From: Shewanella eurypsychrophilus
Lineage (GTDB): Bacteria > Pseudomonadota > Gammaproteobacteria > Enterobacterales > Shewanellaceae
NCBI RefSeq assembly: GCF_007004545.3
Contig: NZ_CP045503.2
Coordinates: forward strand, 3,318,501 to 3,382,500
Length of the DNA: 64,000 nt
Direction: 5' to 3'
The translations under genes and the position numbers were made by a program. This document shows positions 44,695 to 54,567 of the stretch, piece after piece (the first letter of the stretch is position 1; each line of letters begins with the position of its first letter). The notes under the pieces were generated by a model. That model ran no database searches and had not been told where the DNA came from. It worked only from the letters and a program-made list of their open reading frames with translations.

Positions 44695-45531
44695 GTGACC
44701 ATACACCTAACCTTTAACCAAACAGTGTCTACTGCAGTATGTGATTCTGTGTACATGCAGTATCACCTTAAAGATACCAGTAAACCTCTAATCATTACTT
44801 TTGAAGCCATGTGCAGTGGTTTAACGACACCAAATATTAAAGAATGGAACGGTTCAATAGGTACCTTTGATTTTCTTGATAAGTCAGGTTACAACGTGAT
44901 CTCTTTTATCCATTTGAAAAATACTTATTATAGATCCGCTGATTTCATAGGTTTTATTCAACAATTGTCAAAATAGTTGAGTTTATTCAAAACTAAAATA
45001 GGCTACGGAATAAGCTTAGGTGGGTTTGCATCTGCTTTATATGCTAATGACTTACATGTCGATACTTGTTTACTTCTTATGCCTCAAAGCACATTCTGCA
45101 AAAAAATAGCTCCTTGGGAAAGTAAAAGTAAAGCCGCATGTGTCCATGAAAACTGGAATTCCGAATATAATGATGCTTCTATATGTAAGGTTCCGCTAAC
45201 AATAATATATGACCCACTCTCACCATGTGACGTAAAACATGTAAAACGATTTACATGTCAGGTTACCCATGTTCCTTTATATGGTGTGGGGCACCGTATA
45301 CCAAGAGCTTTAAAACATATGGGTATGTTATCTACCGTTGTCAATTCATTTATTTCAACAGGTAAAGTACCAGAAGACTATTATTCTTTAACTAGAGACA
45401 GAAAGTATTTAAAATACTATCTTAAAAACATTCTTAAAAACCCGACTAAAAAGTCATCTCTCAGAAGAAGGTTTGTATTCTTAAAATTATATATAAAGCT
45501 CTCACTAACGAAAACGTTTTTAGCCACTTAA
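44695..45531 (+). pseudogene. Alpha/beta hydrolase-like gene interrupted by an amber codon
   Basis: Two reading frames in the same phase separated only by TAG at 44974-44976: 93 codons before it and 185 after. The first part has strands and a putative GTG start (VTIHLTFNQ). The second carries a nucleophile elbow GYGISLGGFASALYA and a late His (GVGHRIPRA), so together they form one alpha/beta hydrolase of about 279 residues. A nonsense mutation is the simplest reading; the rest of the frame is otherwise open, so decay is recent or readthrough occurs. AT-rich compared with gntT. Confidence 0.7.
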
Positions 45532-45952
45532 AGGTCGGCTTTTTCAACATCGTTAACGTCACCAATTATAATCATTATAAACACCTCCCAACACAATTTA
45601 TAGTGATCACCGTAAATATGGTTTTATACGACTTATATTTCGTTAGCTAAACACCTTTGGTTATCCTCACTAACTATCCAGTTAAAACGTAAAAATCGGT
45701 ACAACAGACTCGCCTCGAATTCCCCTTCTACAACAAACACCAGCAATAATTAAAACCCAAGCTTCGGCTTGACCTTTACTACGAGCTACTAGGACTACTA
45801 ATAATGGTTTAAAAGAGTTTTGGTGAAACAATAACCTCATTGATACACATCAAGAGCGCAAACCGACAGATGTGAAGCATATGTGGCAATAGATAAAGCA
45901 TATGCACACAGTAATAAACTCAATTTACTAATTTGCTAAAAGTAGAGGATTT
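45532..45952. other. Intergenic region holding a decayed nagD 5' fragment
   Basis: No gene. Contains the nagD-like remnant at 45598-45712 and a small CAAGC-TTCG-GCTTG hairpin (45757-45770). The rest is AT-rich sequence before the serine hydrolase gene. Confidence 0.5.
45598..45712 (+). pseudogene. Decayed copy of the nagD promoter and codons about 36-54
   Basis: 45598-45659 aligns with 48231-48293 (nagD upstream region) at about 70% identity, sharing CGTTAGCTAAA. Then, after a jump of about 120 bases at a CCTTTG/CCTTAG microhomology, 45651-45712 aligns with 48411-48472 inside nagD, sharing ACTAACTATCCAG and ACAGACTCG. Alignment was done by eye. Confidence 0.55.
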
Positions 45953-47221
45953 ATGAAAAAGTTAATGACCGTTTTATCCGTTTTACTCACGACTTCGTTT
46001 GCTCAAGCAACGACGTTTCATACACCAGACCAAGCGTTTTTAGAGGCTGTTGGTAAAGTTGGTATCACTCAAGCTAATTGGGATCATGGCAAGAACGCTA
46101 AACTAGTAATGCAAAACGCATATCGCTTTACTCATTATGTTGAACTTGAACAGGGTTCGTTTATTCACGATTTAGGTGAAGCTAAAGGTTTTAATCTTTC
46201 AAACGTTCAGGGTTATGACTTAGATGGTGCTTTACCTATGGATGAATTACTTCGTGATCGTCTTAATACTGAAGCATTGGTTATTCTCAAAAACGGTAAA
46301 TTAATCGATGAGTATTACTGGTCCGGAATGGACAAAGACTCAACGCACTTACAAATGTCTGTTACAAAGTCGTTCACCTCTATTACTCTTCAGACATTGG
46401 TAGCTGAAGGTAAAGTAAACATGAATTCGCTAATCACTGACTATTTACCTGAACTTAAAGCAAGTCCTTCATTCGCTAAAGCAACAGTCCAAGAAGTTGC
46501 TGATATGAGAAGTGGTATCAAAATCATATTTAGTCCAGGTCGTAACTGGGATGAAAGAATGTCTAACGTCCAAGAATGGAATGGCAAAAACCTGTATCCA
46601 GAGCTTAGGTCTATCATAGATTACGCTAAGCTAGTCGATGTTCGTACTGATTATGCTAAAGGTGAAATGTACGACTATCAAGATATAAACACTGAAATGC
46701 TTGGAATGATCATAGCACGTGTAACTGACAAGCCATTAACTGAAGCCATGGAAAACCGTTTATGGAAGAAAGTTGGTTTTGGCAACAAGGCTAAGTTTAT
46801 GTCTAACTCAACGGGTGAAGCTGTTGGTAGTGGTGGGTTGAATGTTACACCACGAGATATTGCAATCATGATGGACGTACTAGTAAACGATGGTAAAAAC
46901 CGTAATGGCGATCAAATCGTGCCTAAATCGTTCGTTGATAGCTTACTAGCTGGCAATGACAAGGTTCGCACAGCTTGGACTAATGGCTCTGAATCTAAAA
47001 TGGCGACTAATGGCTGGTACAAAGACCAAATAAGAACTTTCGATATCAGAGGTCATAAGTTCTTGGCTTTTGTAGGGATCCACGGTCAAGTGACTATCGG
47101 TGAACCATCGACGGGGATCGTTTTCCACCTCAACGCAGCTCAAGACGAAATGCAAGCTAAACGAACTGTTGCGCTAACATTCCTCGGTGTTGTACCTACG
47201 TTATTAGAAGCTATCAACTAA
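45953..47221 (+). CDS. Serine hydrolase of the beta-lactamase/class C family
   Basis: 422 residues with a signal peptide (MKKLMTVLSVLLTTSFAQA). Active-site SxxK in MSVTKSFTSI, Tyr motif YDYQDIN, and a GHKFLAFVGIHGQ C-terminal strand. Resembles EstB-type esterases, 6-aminohexanoate-dimer hydrolases and D-aminopeptidases; substrate unknown. GAGGAT precedes the ATG. The next gene starts 18 bases after its stop, so a two-gene operon with an outer-membrane protein is likely. Confidence 0.85.
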   Translation: MKKLMTVLSVLLTTSFAQATTFHTPDQAFLEAVGKVGITQANWDHGKNAKLVMQNAYRFTHYVELEQGSFIHDLGEAKGFNLSNVQGYDLDGALPMDELLRDRLNTEALVILKNGKLIDEYYWSGMDKDSTHLQMSVTKSFTSITLQTLVAEGKVNMNSLITDYLPELKASPSFAKATVQEVADMRSGIKIIFSPGRNWDERMSNVQEWNGKNLYPELRSIIDYAKLVDVRTDYAKGEMYDYQDINTEMLGMIIARVTDKPLTEAMENRLWKKVGFGNKAKFMSNSTGEAVGSGGLNVTPRDIAIMMDVLVNDGKNRNGDQIVPKSFVDSLLAGNDKVRTAWTNGSESKMATNGWYKDQIRTFDIRGHKFLAFVGIHGQVTIGEPSTGIVFHLNAAQDEMQAKRTVALTFLGVVPTLLEAIN

Positions 47222-47239
47222 ATAACTTAAGAGAAAAAT

Positions 47240-48028
47240 ATGAAAAATTCAATTATTGCTCTGACAGTTTTAGTTTCAATCGCCGCTAATGCAAATGAAA
47301 TAGATCCAAGCGATTTAACTCAGGTAAATAGTTTCGCTAGTGGTATGTATAACAGTGATAAAGAAATAACGGTTATGGGAGGTGTTGCTGGCGCTTACTC
47401 TGAAGGTAATAGCTTTATTGGTCTTATTGAACACAAAACGGCGACGACAACAGGCGATGACGGTAAGAAAGCTCAAGATACTAGATTACGATACTTTCAA
47501 GTATTCGACGTAAGTGAAGGATCTATACCGCAAGTTGGCTTTTCTGTTGATTATATGAAATCTTGGAAAATGAGTAAAACTGAGGATGCCTCAATTGGAA
47601 CTGATTTGATTGCTCTTGGTGGTATTGCAAAAATCCATATAACTGATGCTATCTCAATCTACCCAAATCTTGCTTATGTGTTGGGTAAAGCAGATGCTGG
47701 CGAAGCTAATGTACAGTTTGATATTAAGGGCTACCAGACAAACATCTATGGATCTTGGGCTATCACAGAGAATGGTTACGTTATCGTACAACCTCAGTAT
47801 ATGAATCTCGATGTTGAATCCACTGGTGGGAAATCTGGTAATGCAAAAGTTAATGTTTTCAAAATCAAAACTGGGCTGGGTTACTCGATATCTGATAATG
47901 GGAAATATTGGATTGAATTTAGCCATACTTATACTCGTACAGATGCTGATGCTTTACATATCGAAAACAATTTCAATATGGTAAATAAAGACAATAAATT
48001 CGAAATATCCTTCTCTTACTATTTCTAA
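47240..48028 (+). CDS. Outer-membrane beta-barrel protein of unknown function
   Basis: 262 residues: signal peptide (MKNSIIALTVLVSIAANA), then alternating strands and a C-terminal strand ending KFEISFSYYF, the usual outer-membrane sorting signal. No family recognised. Likely co-transcribed with the serine hydrolase before it. Confidence 0.75.
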   Translation: MKNSIIALTVLVSIAANANEIDPSDLTQVNSFASGMYNSDKEITVMGGVAGAYSEGNSFIGLIEHKTATTTGDDGKKAQDTRLRYFQVFDVSEGSIPQVGFSVDYMKSWKMSKTEDASIGTDLIALGGIAKIHITDAISIYPNLAYVLGKADAGEANVQFDIKGYQTNIYGSWAITENGYVIVQPQYMNLDVESTGGKSGNAKVNVFKIKTGLGYSISDNGKYWIEFSHTYTRTDADALHIENNFNMVNKDNKFEISFSYYF

Positions 48029-48310
48029 GTAGATCACGGCTCTAATATGAGTTAGAGCCTTTAGGCTTATGTTTAACATCAATTGCCTGAGTATATAGAG
48101 AATAGATACTACATTGCTAAAACCCTTTGCGTGACAGTTTACTTCAGCTAAACGGTTCTCACCGCCTAAACAGCTTATATACTCTATTTAACCTGACTTA
48201 AGAATAATAACTAACTGTATTAAGTAAAAATCATTGTAATCACAGTGGATTTGGCTTTATATGGTTTATCTGACGTTAGCTAAAATTCCTTTGTATACCG
48301 AGATTGATAA

Positions 48311-49057
48311 ATGAAAAATATTATCTGTGATATCGATGGTGTTCTACTGCACAACAATGAGCTTATTCCTGGTAGTGATAAATTTATTCACCGCGTATTA
48401 GAGCAAGGTAACCCCTTAGTCATCTTGACTAACTATCCAGTCCAAACCGGCAAAGATCTGCAAAACAGACTCGGCGCGGCGGGGATAAATGTGCCCGAAG
48501 AGTGCTTTTATACCTCTGCCATGGCTACCGCTGATTTTTTAAAACATCAAACAGGCAGTAAGGCCTACGTGATCGGTGAAGGCGCGCTGACCCACGAACT
48601 CTATAAAGCTGGCTTTACCATCACTGATATCAACCCTGACTTTGTTATCGTTGGTGAAACCCGCGCTTACAACTGGGATATGATCCATAAAGCGGCTCGC
48701 TTCGTCGTCGAAGGTGCTCGCTTTATCGCTACTAATCCAGATACCCATGGCCCGGCACATAGTCCAGCTTGTGGTGCCTTATGTGCGCCAATCGAGCGAA
48801 TTAGCGGCCGTATGCCTTTTTACGTGGGTAAACCAAGCTCGTGGATCATTCGTTCGGCGCTGAATCATATCGATGGCCATTCAGATAATACGGTGATCAT
48901 CGGCGATAACATGAAAACCGACATATTGGCAGGTTTTCAAGCGGGTCTGGAAACAATCTTGGTTACCAGCGGTGTCAGTCAACTGAGTGATGTCGATTTG
49001 GAACCCTTCCGTCCTAATCATGTGTTCGCTTGCGCCGGTGATATCGATATCGTTTAA
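48311..49057 (+). CDS. nagD: HAD-IIA phosphatase NagD
   Basis: UMP/GMP and sugar phosphatase of the cytosol. 248 residues: HAD motif I DIDGVLLHN, motif II LTNYP, motif III Lys in VGKPSSWI and motif IV GDNMKTDILAG. Matches NagD in length and in the cap region (TNPDTHGPAHSPACGALCAPIE). Here it is not near nagB or nagA. A decayed copy of its 5' region lies 2.6 kb upstream. Confidence 0.92.
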   Translation: MKNIICDIDGVLLHNNELIPGSDKFIHRVLEQGNPLVILTNYPVQTGKDLQNRLGAAGINVPEECFYTSAMATADFLKHQTGSKAYVIGEGALTHELYKAGFTITDINPDFVIVGETRAYNWDMIHKAARFVVEGARFIATNPDTHGPAHSPACGALCAPIERISGRMPFYVGKPSSWIIRSALNHIDGHSDNTVIIGDNMKTDILAGFQAGLETILVTSGVSQLSDVDLEPFRPNHVFACAGDIDIV

Positions 49058-49116
49058 GCTGCTATTTCTGCTTAGACAATTAATATTACGAAACAACTTT
49101 CTCAGATTAAAATCAC

Positions 49117-49142
49117 AGGCCCACTTGTCAAAGTAGGCCTGC
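49117..49142 (+). repeat. Strong hairpin after nagD
   Basis: CAGGCC/GGCCTG with inner ACTT/AAGT. No T-run follows (CTTCATTC), so at best a weak or factor-assisted terminator. Confidence 0.4.
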
Positions 49143-49205
49143 TTCATTCATGATGTACTCCATAAATGTGACTCGTCTATAAAAATAACTATAATAGGAC
49201 ATCCA

Positions 49206-50900
49206 ATGCGATTACTGCCTCCGGTATGTGCGCTAGCACTGCTTAGTGCCTGTAGCCAGCACCCAACAGAAAACCCTTCTCCACTCGCTTCAGAAGTTAG
49301 CACTGCAGCTAACAGTCAGGTAAACAGCCCAGTTCAATTCGATGAAGATCGCTTTAGGAAAGATATCAAAACCTTATCATCAGATGAGTTTGAAGGCCGC
49401 GCACCAACGACCAAAGGTGAAACCCTTACTCTGAACTATCTGACTAAAGCCTTTAAAGAGATGGGACTCGTTGGCGCTAATAAGGGCGATTACCTGCAAG
49501 CTGTGCCTATGGTGACCTATATCGCCTCCGAGCAGCAAACAATCACCTTAGCTGACTTACCCCTCGAGCACAGGAAAGATCTTGTCCTCGGCAGCCGCCA
49601 CGATAACGGCGGAGTCGATATCAGCAAGGCCCCTCTTGTGTTTGTCGGTTATGGGGTAAATGCGCCAGAATATGACTGGAACGATTATCAAGATCTGGAT
49701 ATGAAGGGGAAAATTGCGGTTATCTTAGTTAATGACCCAGGTTTTGCTCTGCCAAACTCAGGTAAGTTTGATGGTAAAGCCATGACTTACTACGGACGCT
49801 GGGACTATAAGTTCAGCGAGGCAAGTAAACAGGGGGCCCTAGGTGCCATCATTATCCACGAAACCGCCGCCGCATCGTATCCTTGGTCCGTGGTAGAAAA
49901 CAGCTGGACAGGCCCTCAACAAGATTTAGTTGTCGACAAAGTTGAGCAGGATAAGCATGTGCAAGTTGAAGGCTGGATAACGATGGATGCGGCAACCTCT
50001 GTCTTTGAAAAGTCAGGGCTCAATTTGGTTAACCTTATCGACCGTGCAGCGAGTAGCCCGATCAATATACCGCTTAATCAAACTGCCAGTATCAAGTTTG
50101 AGAGCACCGCCAGCTATGCCAACAGCTATAATGTCGTCGCCACCCTTGCGGGGAAAAGTCGTCCAGATGAACAAGTGTTATTTACCGCCCACTGGGATCA
50201 TATTGGCATCGATGAGAGTAAAGATGGCGATCAAATTTATAATGGAGCGCTCGACAACGCCTCAGGCACGGCGGGCATTCTCGAAATAGCCCGTCAGTTT
50301 GCTAAGCAAGCTAAAGATGGTCAGCCCCTCGACCGCTCTGTGACGTTTATCGCGACCACAGGTGAAGAGCAAGGTTTGTTAGGTTCTCGTTATTACGCCG
50401 CAAACCCTATTTATCCCATAGATAAGTCTGTCGCCGTGTTTAACCTCGACAGCACAAACATCTATGGCCGCACCTTGGATTACACCATTGTCGGCAAAGG
50501 TAAGTCTCAGTTAGAGGACTACTTGATCGATGCATTAAAATCACAAAATCGCGTTGCTAAAGCTGAAAGCCGTCCTGAATCAGGTGGTTTTTTCCGCTCA
50601 GATCACTTCAGTTTTGCCAAGCTTGGCGTGCCTGCAGTGTTCGCCGGTGGTGGCAGTGAGCCTATCGATGAGGCCACAGCGCAATACAAGACCATGATGA
50701 AAGCTGAGATGAAAGGTTGTTATCACAATACCTGTGATGAATACCGAGAAGATTGGGATCTTAGCGGCGCCTTACAAGACTTGGCCATCTATTACAGTGC
50801 AGCTGAAACCTTAGCAAACAGCCAGGATTGGCCGGGCTACTTTGAAGGTACTGAGTTTCATTCACTCAGAGCAGCAAGTGAGGCTAACTTGACTGAATAA
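49206..50900 (+). CDS. M28-family metallopeptidase, lipoprotein
   Basis: Zinc aminopeptidase exported as a lipoprotein (LLSACSQHP, Cys16). 564 residues with a PA domain inserted (about 150-270) in the peptidase. Zinc ligands and base are visible: FTAHWDHIG (His, Asp), GALDNASGTA (Asp), TGEEQGLLGS (catalytic Glu and Glu ligand), FNLDSTN (Asp) and YHNTCDE (His near the C-terminus). AGGACATCC precedes the ATG. Monocistronic. Confidence 0.93.
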   Translation: MRLLPPVCALALLSACSQHPTENPSPLASEVSTAANSQVNSPVQFDEDRFRKDIKTLSSDEFEGRAPTTKGETLTLNYLTKAFKEMGLVGANKGDYLQAVPMVTYIASEQQTITLADLPLEHRKDLVLGSRHDNGGVDISKAPLVFVGYGVNAPEYDWNDYQDLDMKGKIAVILVNDPGFALPNSGKFDGKAMTYYGRWDYKFSEASKQGALGAIIIHETAAASYPWSVVENSWTGPQQDLVVDKVEQDKHVQVEGWITMDAATSVFEKSGLNLVNLIDRAASSPINIPLNQTASIKFESTASYANSYNVVATLAGKSRPDEQVLFTAHWDHIGIDESKDGDQIYNGALDNASGTAGILEIARQFAKQAKDGQPLDRSVTFIATTGEEQGLLGSRYYAANPIYPIDKSVAVFNLDSTNIYGRTLDYTIVGKGKSQLEDYLIDALKSQNRVAKAESRPESGGFFRSDHFSFAKLGVPAVFAGGGSEPIDEATAQYKTMMKAEMKGCYHNTCDEYREDWDLSGALQDLAIYYSAAETLANSQDWPGYFEGTEFHSLRAASEANLTE

Positions 50901-51348
50901 CACAGGTTAGCCTGAAATTAGCCTGCTAATTGATGTAGGCTTAACCACTCTTTTTCATGACTTTTATTCATGGCTTTTATTCATGATGTGTTGAATATGG
51001 CTCCCGCTGTTAGGGAGCCCTATTATTACATACTGCTATAGCAGTTTCACTCAAGCTCTAACGAGGGAAAAAGCAACGATTGACGGTAATAGTGCTTTTA
51101 ATGACATTAAGCCATTTCCACTGATAAAAAATCAATTCCCACCACCTACCACATAGCGAAAACGAATTATCATCAACAAAATTCAACATTTGTTAGATAA
51201 AACTCATTTCAAGTACCGTTTAAACATGTAGATCTGCCAGAAAATCGCACTTTCACTCACTTTTTATCAATTTAGAGTTTGGCAAAAGCATTAAATACTG
51301 GCACAGTAATACCCATTGAGGTTTACGACGATTTGCAGGAGCTAGATT
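50901..51348. other. Intergenic region before asnB
   Basis: No gene. A GGCTCCC/GGGAGCC hairpin (50999-51019) with a weak T tail may end the peptidase transcript. A 14-bp direct repeat of a CATGxCTTTTATT type lies at about 50956-50984. The asnB promoter should be in the last 150 bases. Confidence 0.45.
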
Positions 51349-53025
51349 ATGTGTTCAATTTTTGCCATTTTAGATATTAAGTCAGACGCAACACAACTGC
51401 GACAGGTCGCGCTCGAAATGTCTAAGTTGATGCGCCACCGTGGACCAGACTGGTCCGGGATCTACAGCTGTGACAAAGCCATATTAGCTCACGAGCGCCT
51501 CGCCATCGTCGATATTGATAACGGTGCGCAGCCTCTTTTAAGCAGTGATGGAAACATTATTCTTGCGGTCAACGGCGAGATCTATAACCATAAAGAGCTT
51601 AAGGCAGAACTTGGCGATAAGTACGCTTACCAGACCAACTCTGACTGTGAGGTCATCTTATCTCTGTATCAAGAATACGGCGTCGACTTTCTCGATAAAC
51701 TAAACGGCATATTCGCCTTCGTGCTCTACGACAAGACTAAAGACTTGTATTTGGTTGGCCGTGATCATATGGGTATCATTCCCCTCTACACAGGTTTAGA
51801 TGCCGAAGGTAACTTCTACATCGCCTCAGAGATGAAAGCCTTGATGCCGGTATGTAAAACAGTAGAAGTGTTTAAGCCCGGCCAATACCTGTGTAACAAA
51901 GCAACTGACACAGAAGACGGTTATGTAACCTATTATCAGCGTGATTGGCGTGAATTTACTGCAGTTCAAGATAACCCAGCCAGTATCGATGAGATCCGTG
52001 AAGCATTAGAAGCCGCAGTGAAACGTCAGCTTATGTCTGATGTACCTTATGGTGTGCTGTTATCAGGTGGTCTGGATTCATCGGTTATCTCGGCAATCAC
52101 TCAAACTTATGCTAAACGTCGTATCGAAGATGATGGTGAGAGCAACGCTTGGTGGCCACAGCTTCACTCTTTCGCCGTTGGCCTCGAAGGCGCGCCTGAC
52201 TTGATTGCGGCGAAAAAAGTCGCCGATGCCATCGGGACAATCCATCATGAGATCACCTTTACCTTCCAAGACGGTATCGATGCGATTAAAGATGTGATTT
52301 ATCATCTGGAAACCTATGACGTAACGACTATTCGCGCCGCGACTCCTATGTACCTGATGGCCCGAAAAATCAAAGCCATGGGCATCAAAATGGTGTTATC
52401 AGGAGAAGGTGCCGATGAACTGTTCGGTGGTTACTTATATTTCCATAAGGCGCCTAATGCACAAGCTTTCCATGAAGAGCTAGTGCGTAAACTAGACAAG
52501 TTATTCCTGTTCGATTGTCTGCGTGCGAACAAGGCAATGGCAGCCTGGGGGCTCGAGGCACGTGTGCCCTTCCTAGATAAAGAGTTCATGGATGTTGCCA
52601 TGCGCATCAACCCGGAAGCTAAGATGTCTAAGGATGGCCGTATCGAAAAGCATATTCTGCGTCAAGCTTTCGAGCACAAGCTGCCTAAAGAAGTTGCATG
52701 GCGTCAGAAGGAACAGTTCAGTGATGGAGTTGGTTACTCATGGATCGACGGTTTAAAGGAGTTGGCTGCCGAGAAAGTCGATGATCTACAATTGGCCAAC
52801 GCCAAATTTAGGTTTGCTTATAACACGCCAGATACCAAAGAAGGCTACTACTATCGCTGTTTCTTTGAGGAGCAGTTTCCATTAGCCTCAGCAGCTGAAA
52901 CCGTACCAGGTGGAAAGTCTGTCGCTTGTTCAACACCGGAAGCGTTAGCCTGGGATGAGAGCCTGCGAGGTATCATCGACCCATCGGGACGTGCGGTTCA
53001 ATCTGTACACGATAGTGCTTATTAA
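51349..53025 (+). CDS. asnB: Asparagine synthase (glutamine-hydrolysing) AsnB
   Basis: Makes asparagine from aspartate, glutamine and ATP. 558 residues: N-terminal Cys2 nucleophile (MCSIFAIL), glutaminase domain with RHRGPDWSG and AVNGEIYNH, and the synthetase domain with the PP-loop VLLSGGLDSS and GEGADELFGGY. Length matches AsnB (554). GGAG precedes the ATG. A terminator follows at 53048. Confidence 0.97.
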   Translation: MCSIFAILDIKSDATQLRQVALEMSKLMRHRGPDWSGIYSCDKAILAHERLAIVDIDNGAQPLLSSDGNIILAVNGEIYNHKELKAELGDKYAYQTNSDCEVILSLYQEYGVDFLDKLNGIFAFVLYDKTKDLYLVGRDHMGIIPLYTGLDAEGNFYIASEMKALMPVCKTVEVFKPGQYLCNKATDTEDGYVTYYQRDWREFTAVQDNPASIDEIREALEAAVKRQLMSDVPYGVLLSGGLDSSVISAITQTYAKRRIEDDGESNAWWPQLHSFAVGLEGAPDLIAAKKVADAIGTIHHEITFTFQDGIDAIKDVIYHLETYDVTTIRAATPMYLMARKIKAMGIKMVLSGEGADELFGGYLYFHKAPNAQAFHEELVRKLDKLFLFDCLRANKAMAAWGLEARVPFLDKEFMDVAMRINPEAKMSKDGRIEKHILRQAFEHKLPKEVAWRQKEQFSDGVGYSWIDGLKELAAEKVDDLQLANAKFRFAYNTPDTKEGYYYRCFFEEQFPLASAAETVPGGKSVACSTPEALAWDESLRGIIDPSGRAVQSVHDSAY

Positions 53026-53047
53026 TACCGACTGATACAAGAACAGA

Positions 53048-53072
53048 AAGCAGCCACTGGCTGCTTTTTTTA
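53048..53072 (+). terminator. Terminator of asnB
   Basis: AAGCAGCC-ACT-GGCTGCTT stem followed by a T-run. Confidence 0.92.
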
Positions 53073-53240
53073 TTATATGAATTTAGCTTAACTTTCGACT
53101 AACTGCCTAAACTTTCTTCTTAAGCCAGCTTCTTAAAATAGTGCTGTTGATTGATATCCCTCACCTCAATCGTCAGACTTTGTACTCTTGTCGTCAGAGG
53201 CGCTATATGTTCTGCAACGCTATTTAGTAAGCCAGCTTTC

Positions 53241-53591
53241 TTATTCAGACCAAACGGCAAATTCATTACCATTGAGGTCTTTAAAATGAAAGCGTCTACC
53301 GCCAGGAAATGAAAATATCGCTTTAGTGATCTCTGCGCCCGCGCCTTCAATCTTAGCCATGCTTGCCTCTAACTGAGCAGAATACAGGACTAGCAAGGGT
53401 GAGCCTTTAGCGAGATCAAAGCCCTGTTCAGAAACAAAAAAACCACCAGCTATGCCGGCATTGGTAAAGCTGGAATATTCAGGACCGTAATCGACAAATT
53501 CCCAACCAAACACTTGAGCAAAAAATTGCTTAGTCGTAGCAATATCCGTAACAGGTATTTCGATATAATTAATTGAATGATGAGCTGCCAT
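53241..53591 (-). CDS. VOC-family (glyoxalase-like) protein
   Basis: 116 residues, a two-module glyoxalase/bleomycin-resistance/dioxygenase fold: SINYIEIPVTDIATTKQFFAQVFGWEF and FHFKDLNGNEFAVWSE. A short lyase- or dioxygenase-like protein of unknown substrate. GGAAG precedes the ATG. A related protein lies at 55198, suggesting paralogues. Confidence 0.87.
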   Translation of the reverse strand: MAAHHSINYIEIPVTDIATTKQFFAQVFGWEFVDYGPEYSSFTNAGIAGGFFVSEQGFDLAKGSPLLVLYSAQLEASMAKIEGAGAEITKAIFSFPGGRRFHFKDLNGNEFAVWSE

Positions 53592-53703
53592 ATGACTTCC
53601 TTTTCATCGCATTACACTTCTGACTAAACTAGCATAATTAGTCTCAATAAAAATAGGGGCCTTTTGGCCCCCTATGTTAAAAGCATTTGATATAGCGAGT
53701 AAA

Positions 53704-54426
53704 TTAAGCTTGAATCAGCGCTGCAATCAGACCTATGATGCCACCAAACACGCCGCCCCACACAACCAACCAACCTAAGTGTTCACGGATCATCTCTTGA
53801 ATAATGTCCTTCACTAATTCCGGAGTTAACTCATCCAGTCTTTGGCTCACAATTTCATTGACCTTAGTTTTCATATCGGCCAATACATCTGGTTGTTCAA
53901 GCTCAGCCTTGAGCAAGTCATAAAATTCTTCACTTTGAGATATCTCTACCAAAGAAGATTTCATTTTCTCAATAAAGGGTTCTTTCAAAGGAGTTATAGC
54001 CTCAGTGCCACCGAACATCGCTAGCATGCCACCAAGAGAGGATTGTTCAACGGTTGTGACTAAGGCATCAAATGCTGGGGACATATCAACCTTCTCAATT
54101 ACAGGTTGAAGGTTAATCGGAGATTTACTCTTACCTTGGTCCGACAAGAAACGGTCAATATTCTCGTCTGTAAAGAATTGCGACATCATCAGGTGAGAAA
54201 TGCCCGCTTTGAATTCTTCAAAGCGTGATGGTATAACGCCTGAACCATACAAGCCTGGAACTTTCTCAAAAAGCATGTGCACGGCTAACCAGTTTGTGAG
54301 TGCGCCCGATAGCGCAAACAAGCCAATACTGAGGATGATTGCCGATGAAAAATAATAGCCCACCGCGAGCAGAATTGCTGCGATCAAATTGGTAATAACA
54401 CTCTTGTTCAATCTATGCTCCAACAT
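53704..54426 (-). CDS. DUF445 family membrane protein
   Basis: 240 residues: N-terminal membrane pair (about 12-50), conserved TNWLAVHMLFE and GVIPSRFEEFKAGISHLM pattern of DUF445, helical middle part and a C-terminal membrane helix (GGVFGGIIGLIAALIQA). Inner-membrane protein of unknown function. Confidence 0.85.
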   Translation of the reverse strand: MLEHRLNKSVITNLIAAILLAVGYYFSSAIILSIGLFALSGALTNWLAVHMLFEKVPGLYGSGVIPSRFEEFKAGISHLMMSQFFTDENIDRFLSDQGKSKSPINLQPVIEKVDMSPAFDALVTTVEQSSLGGMLAMFGGTEAITPLKEPFIEKMKSSLVEISQSEEFYDLLKAELEQPDVLADMKTKVNEIVSQRLDELTPELVKDIIQEMIREHLGWLVVWGGVFGGIIGLIAALIQA

Positions 54427-54567
54427 TTATAACAGGTAACAAAACTCCTCATAATATCATAGACGACTCAGTTTACAGTAGATGTAGCAGTTCAATTATT
54501 GGATCAAAATCAACACTAGCCGATAATTAAAACCTGAGCACTATTGGCTCAGGCTTAAAAACACTCA

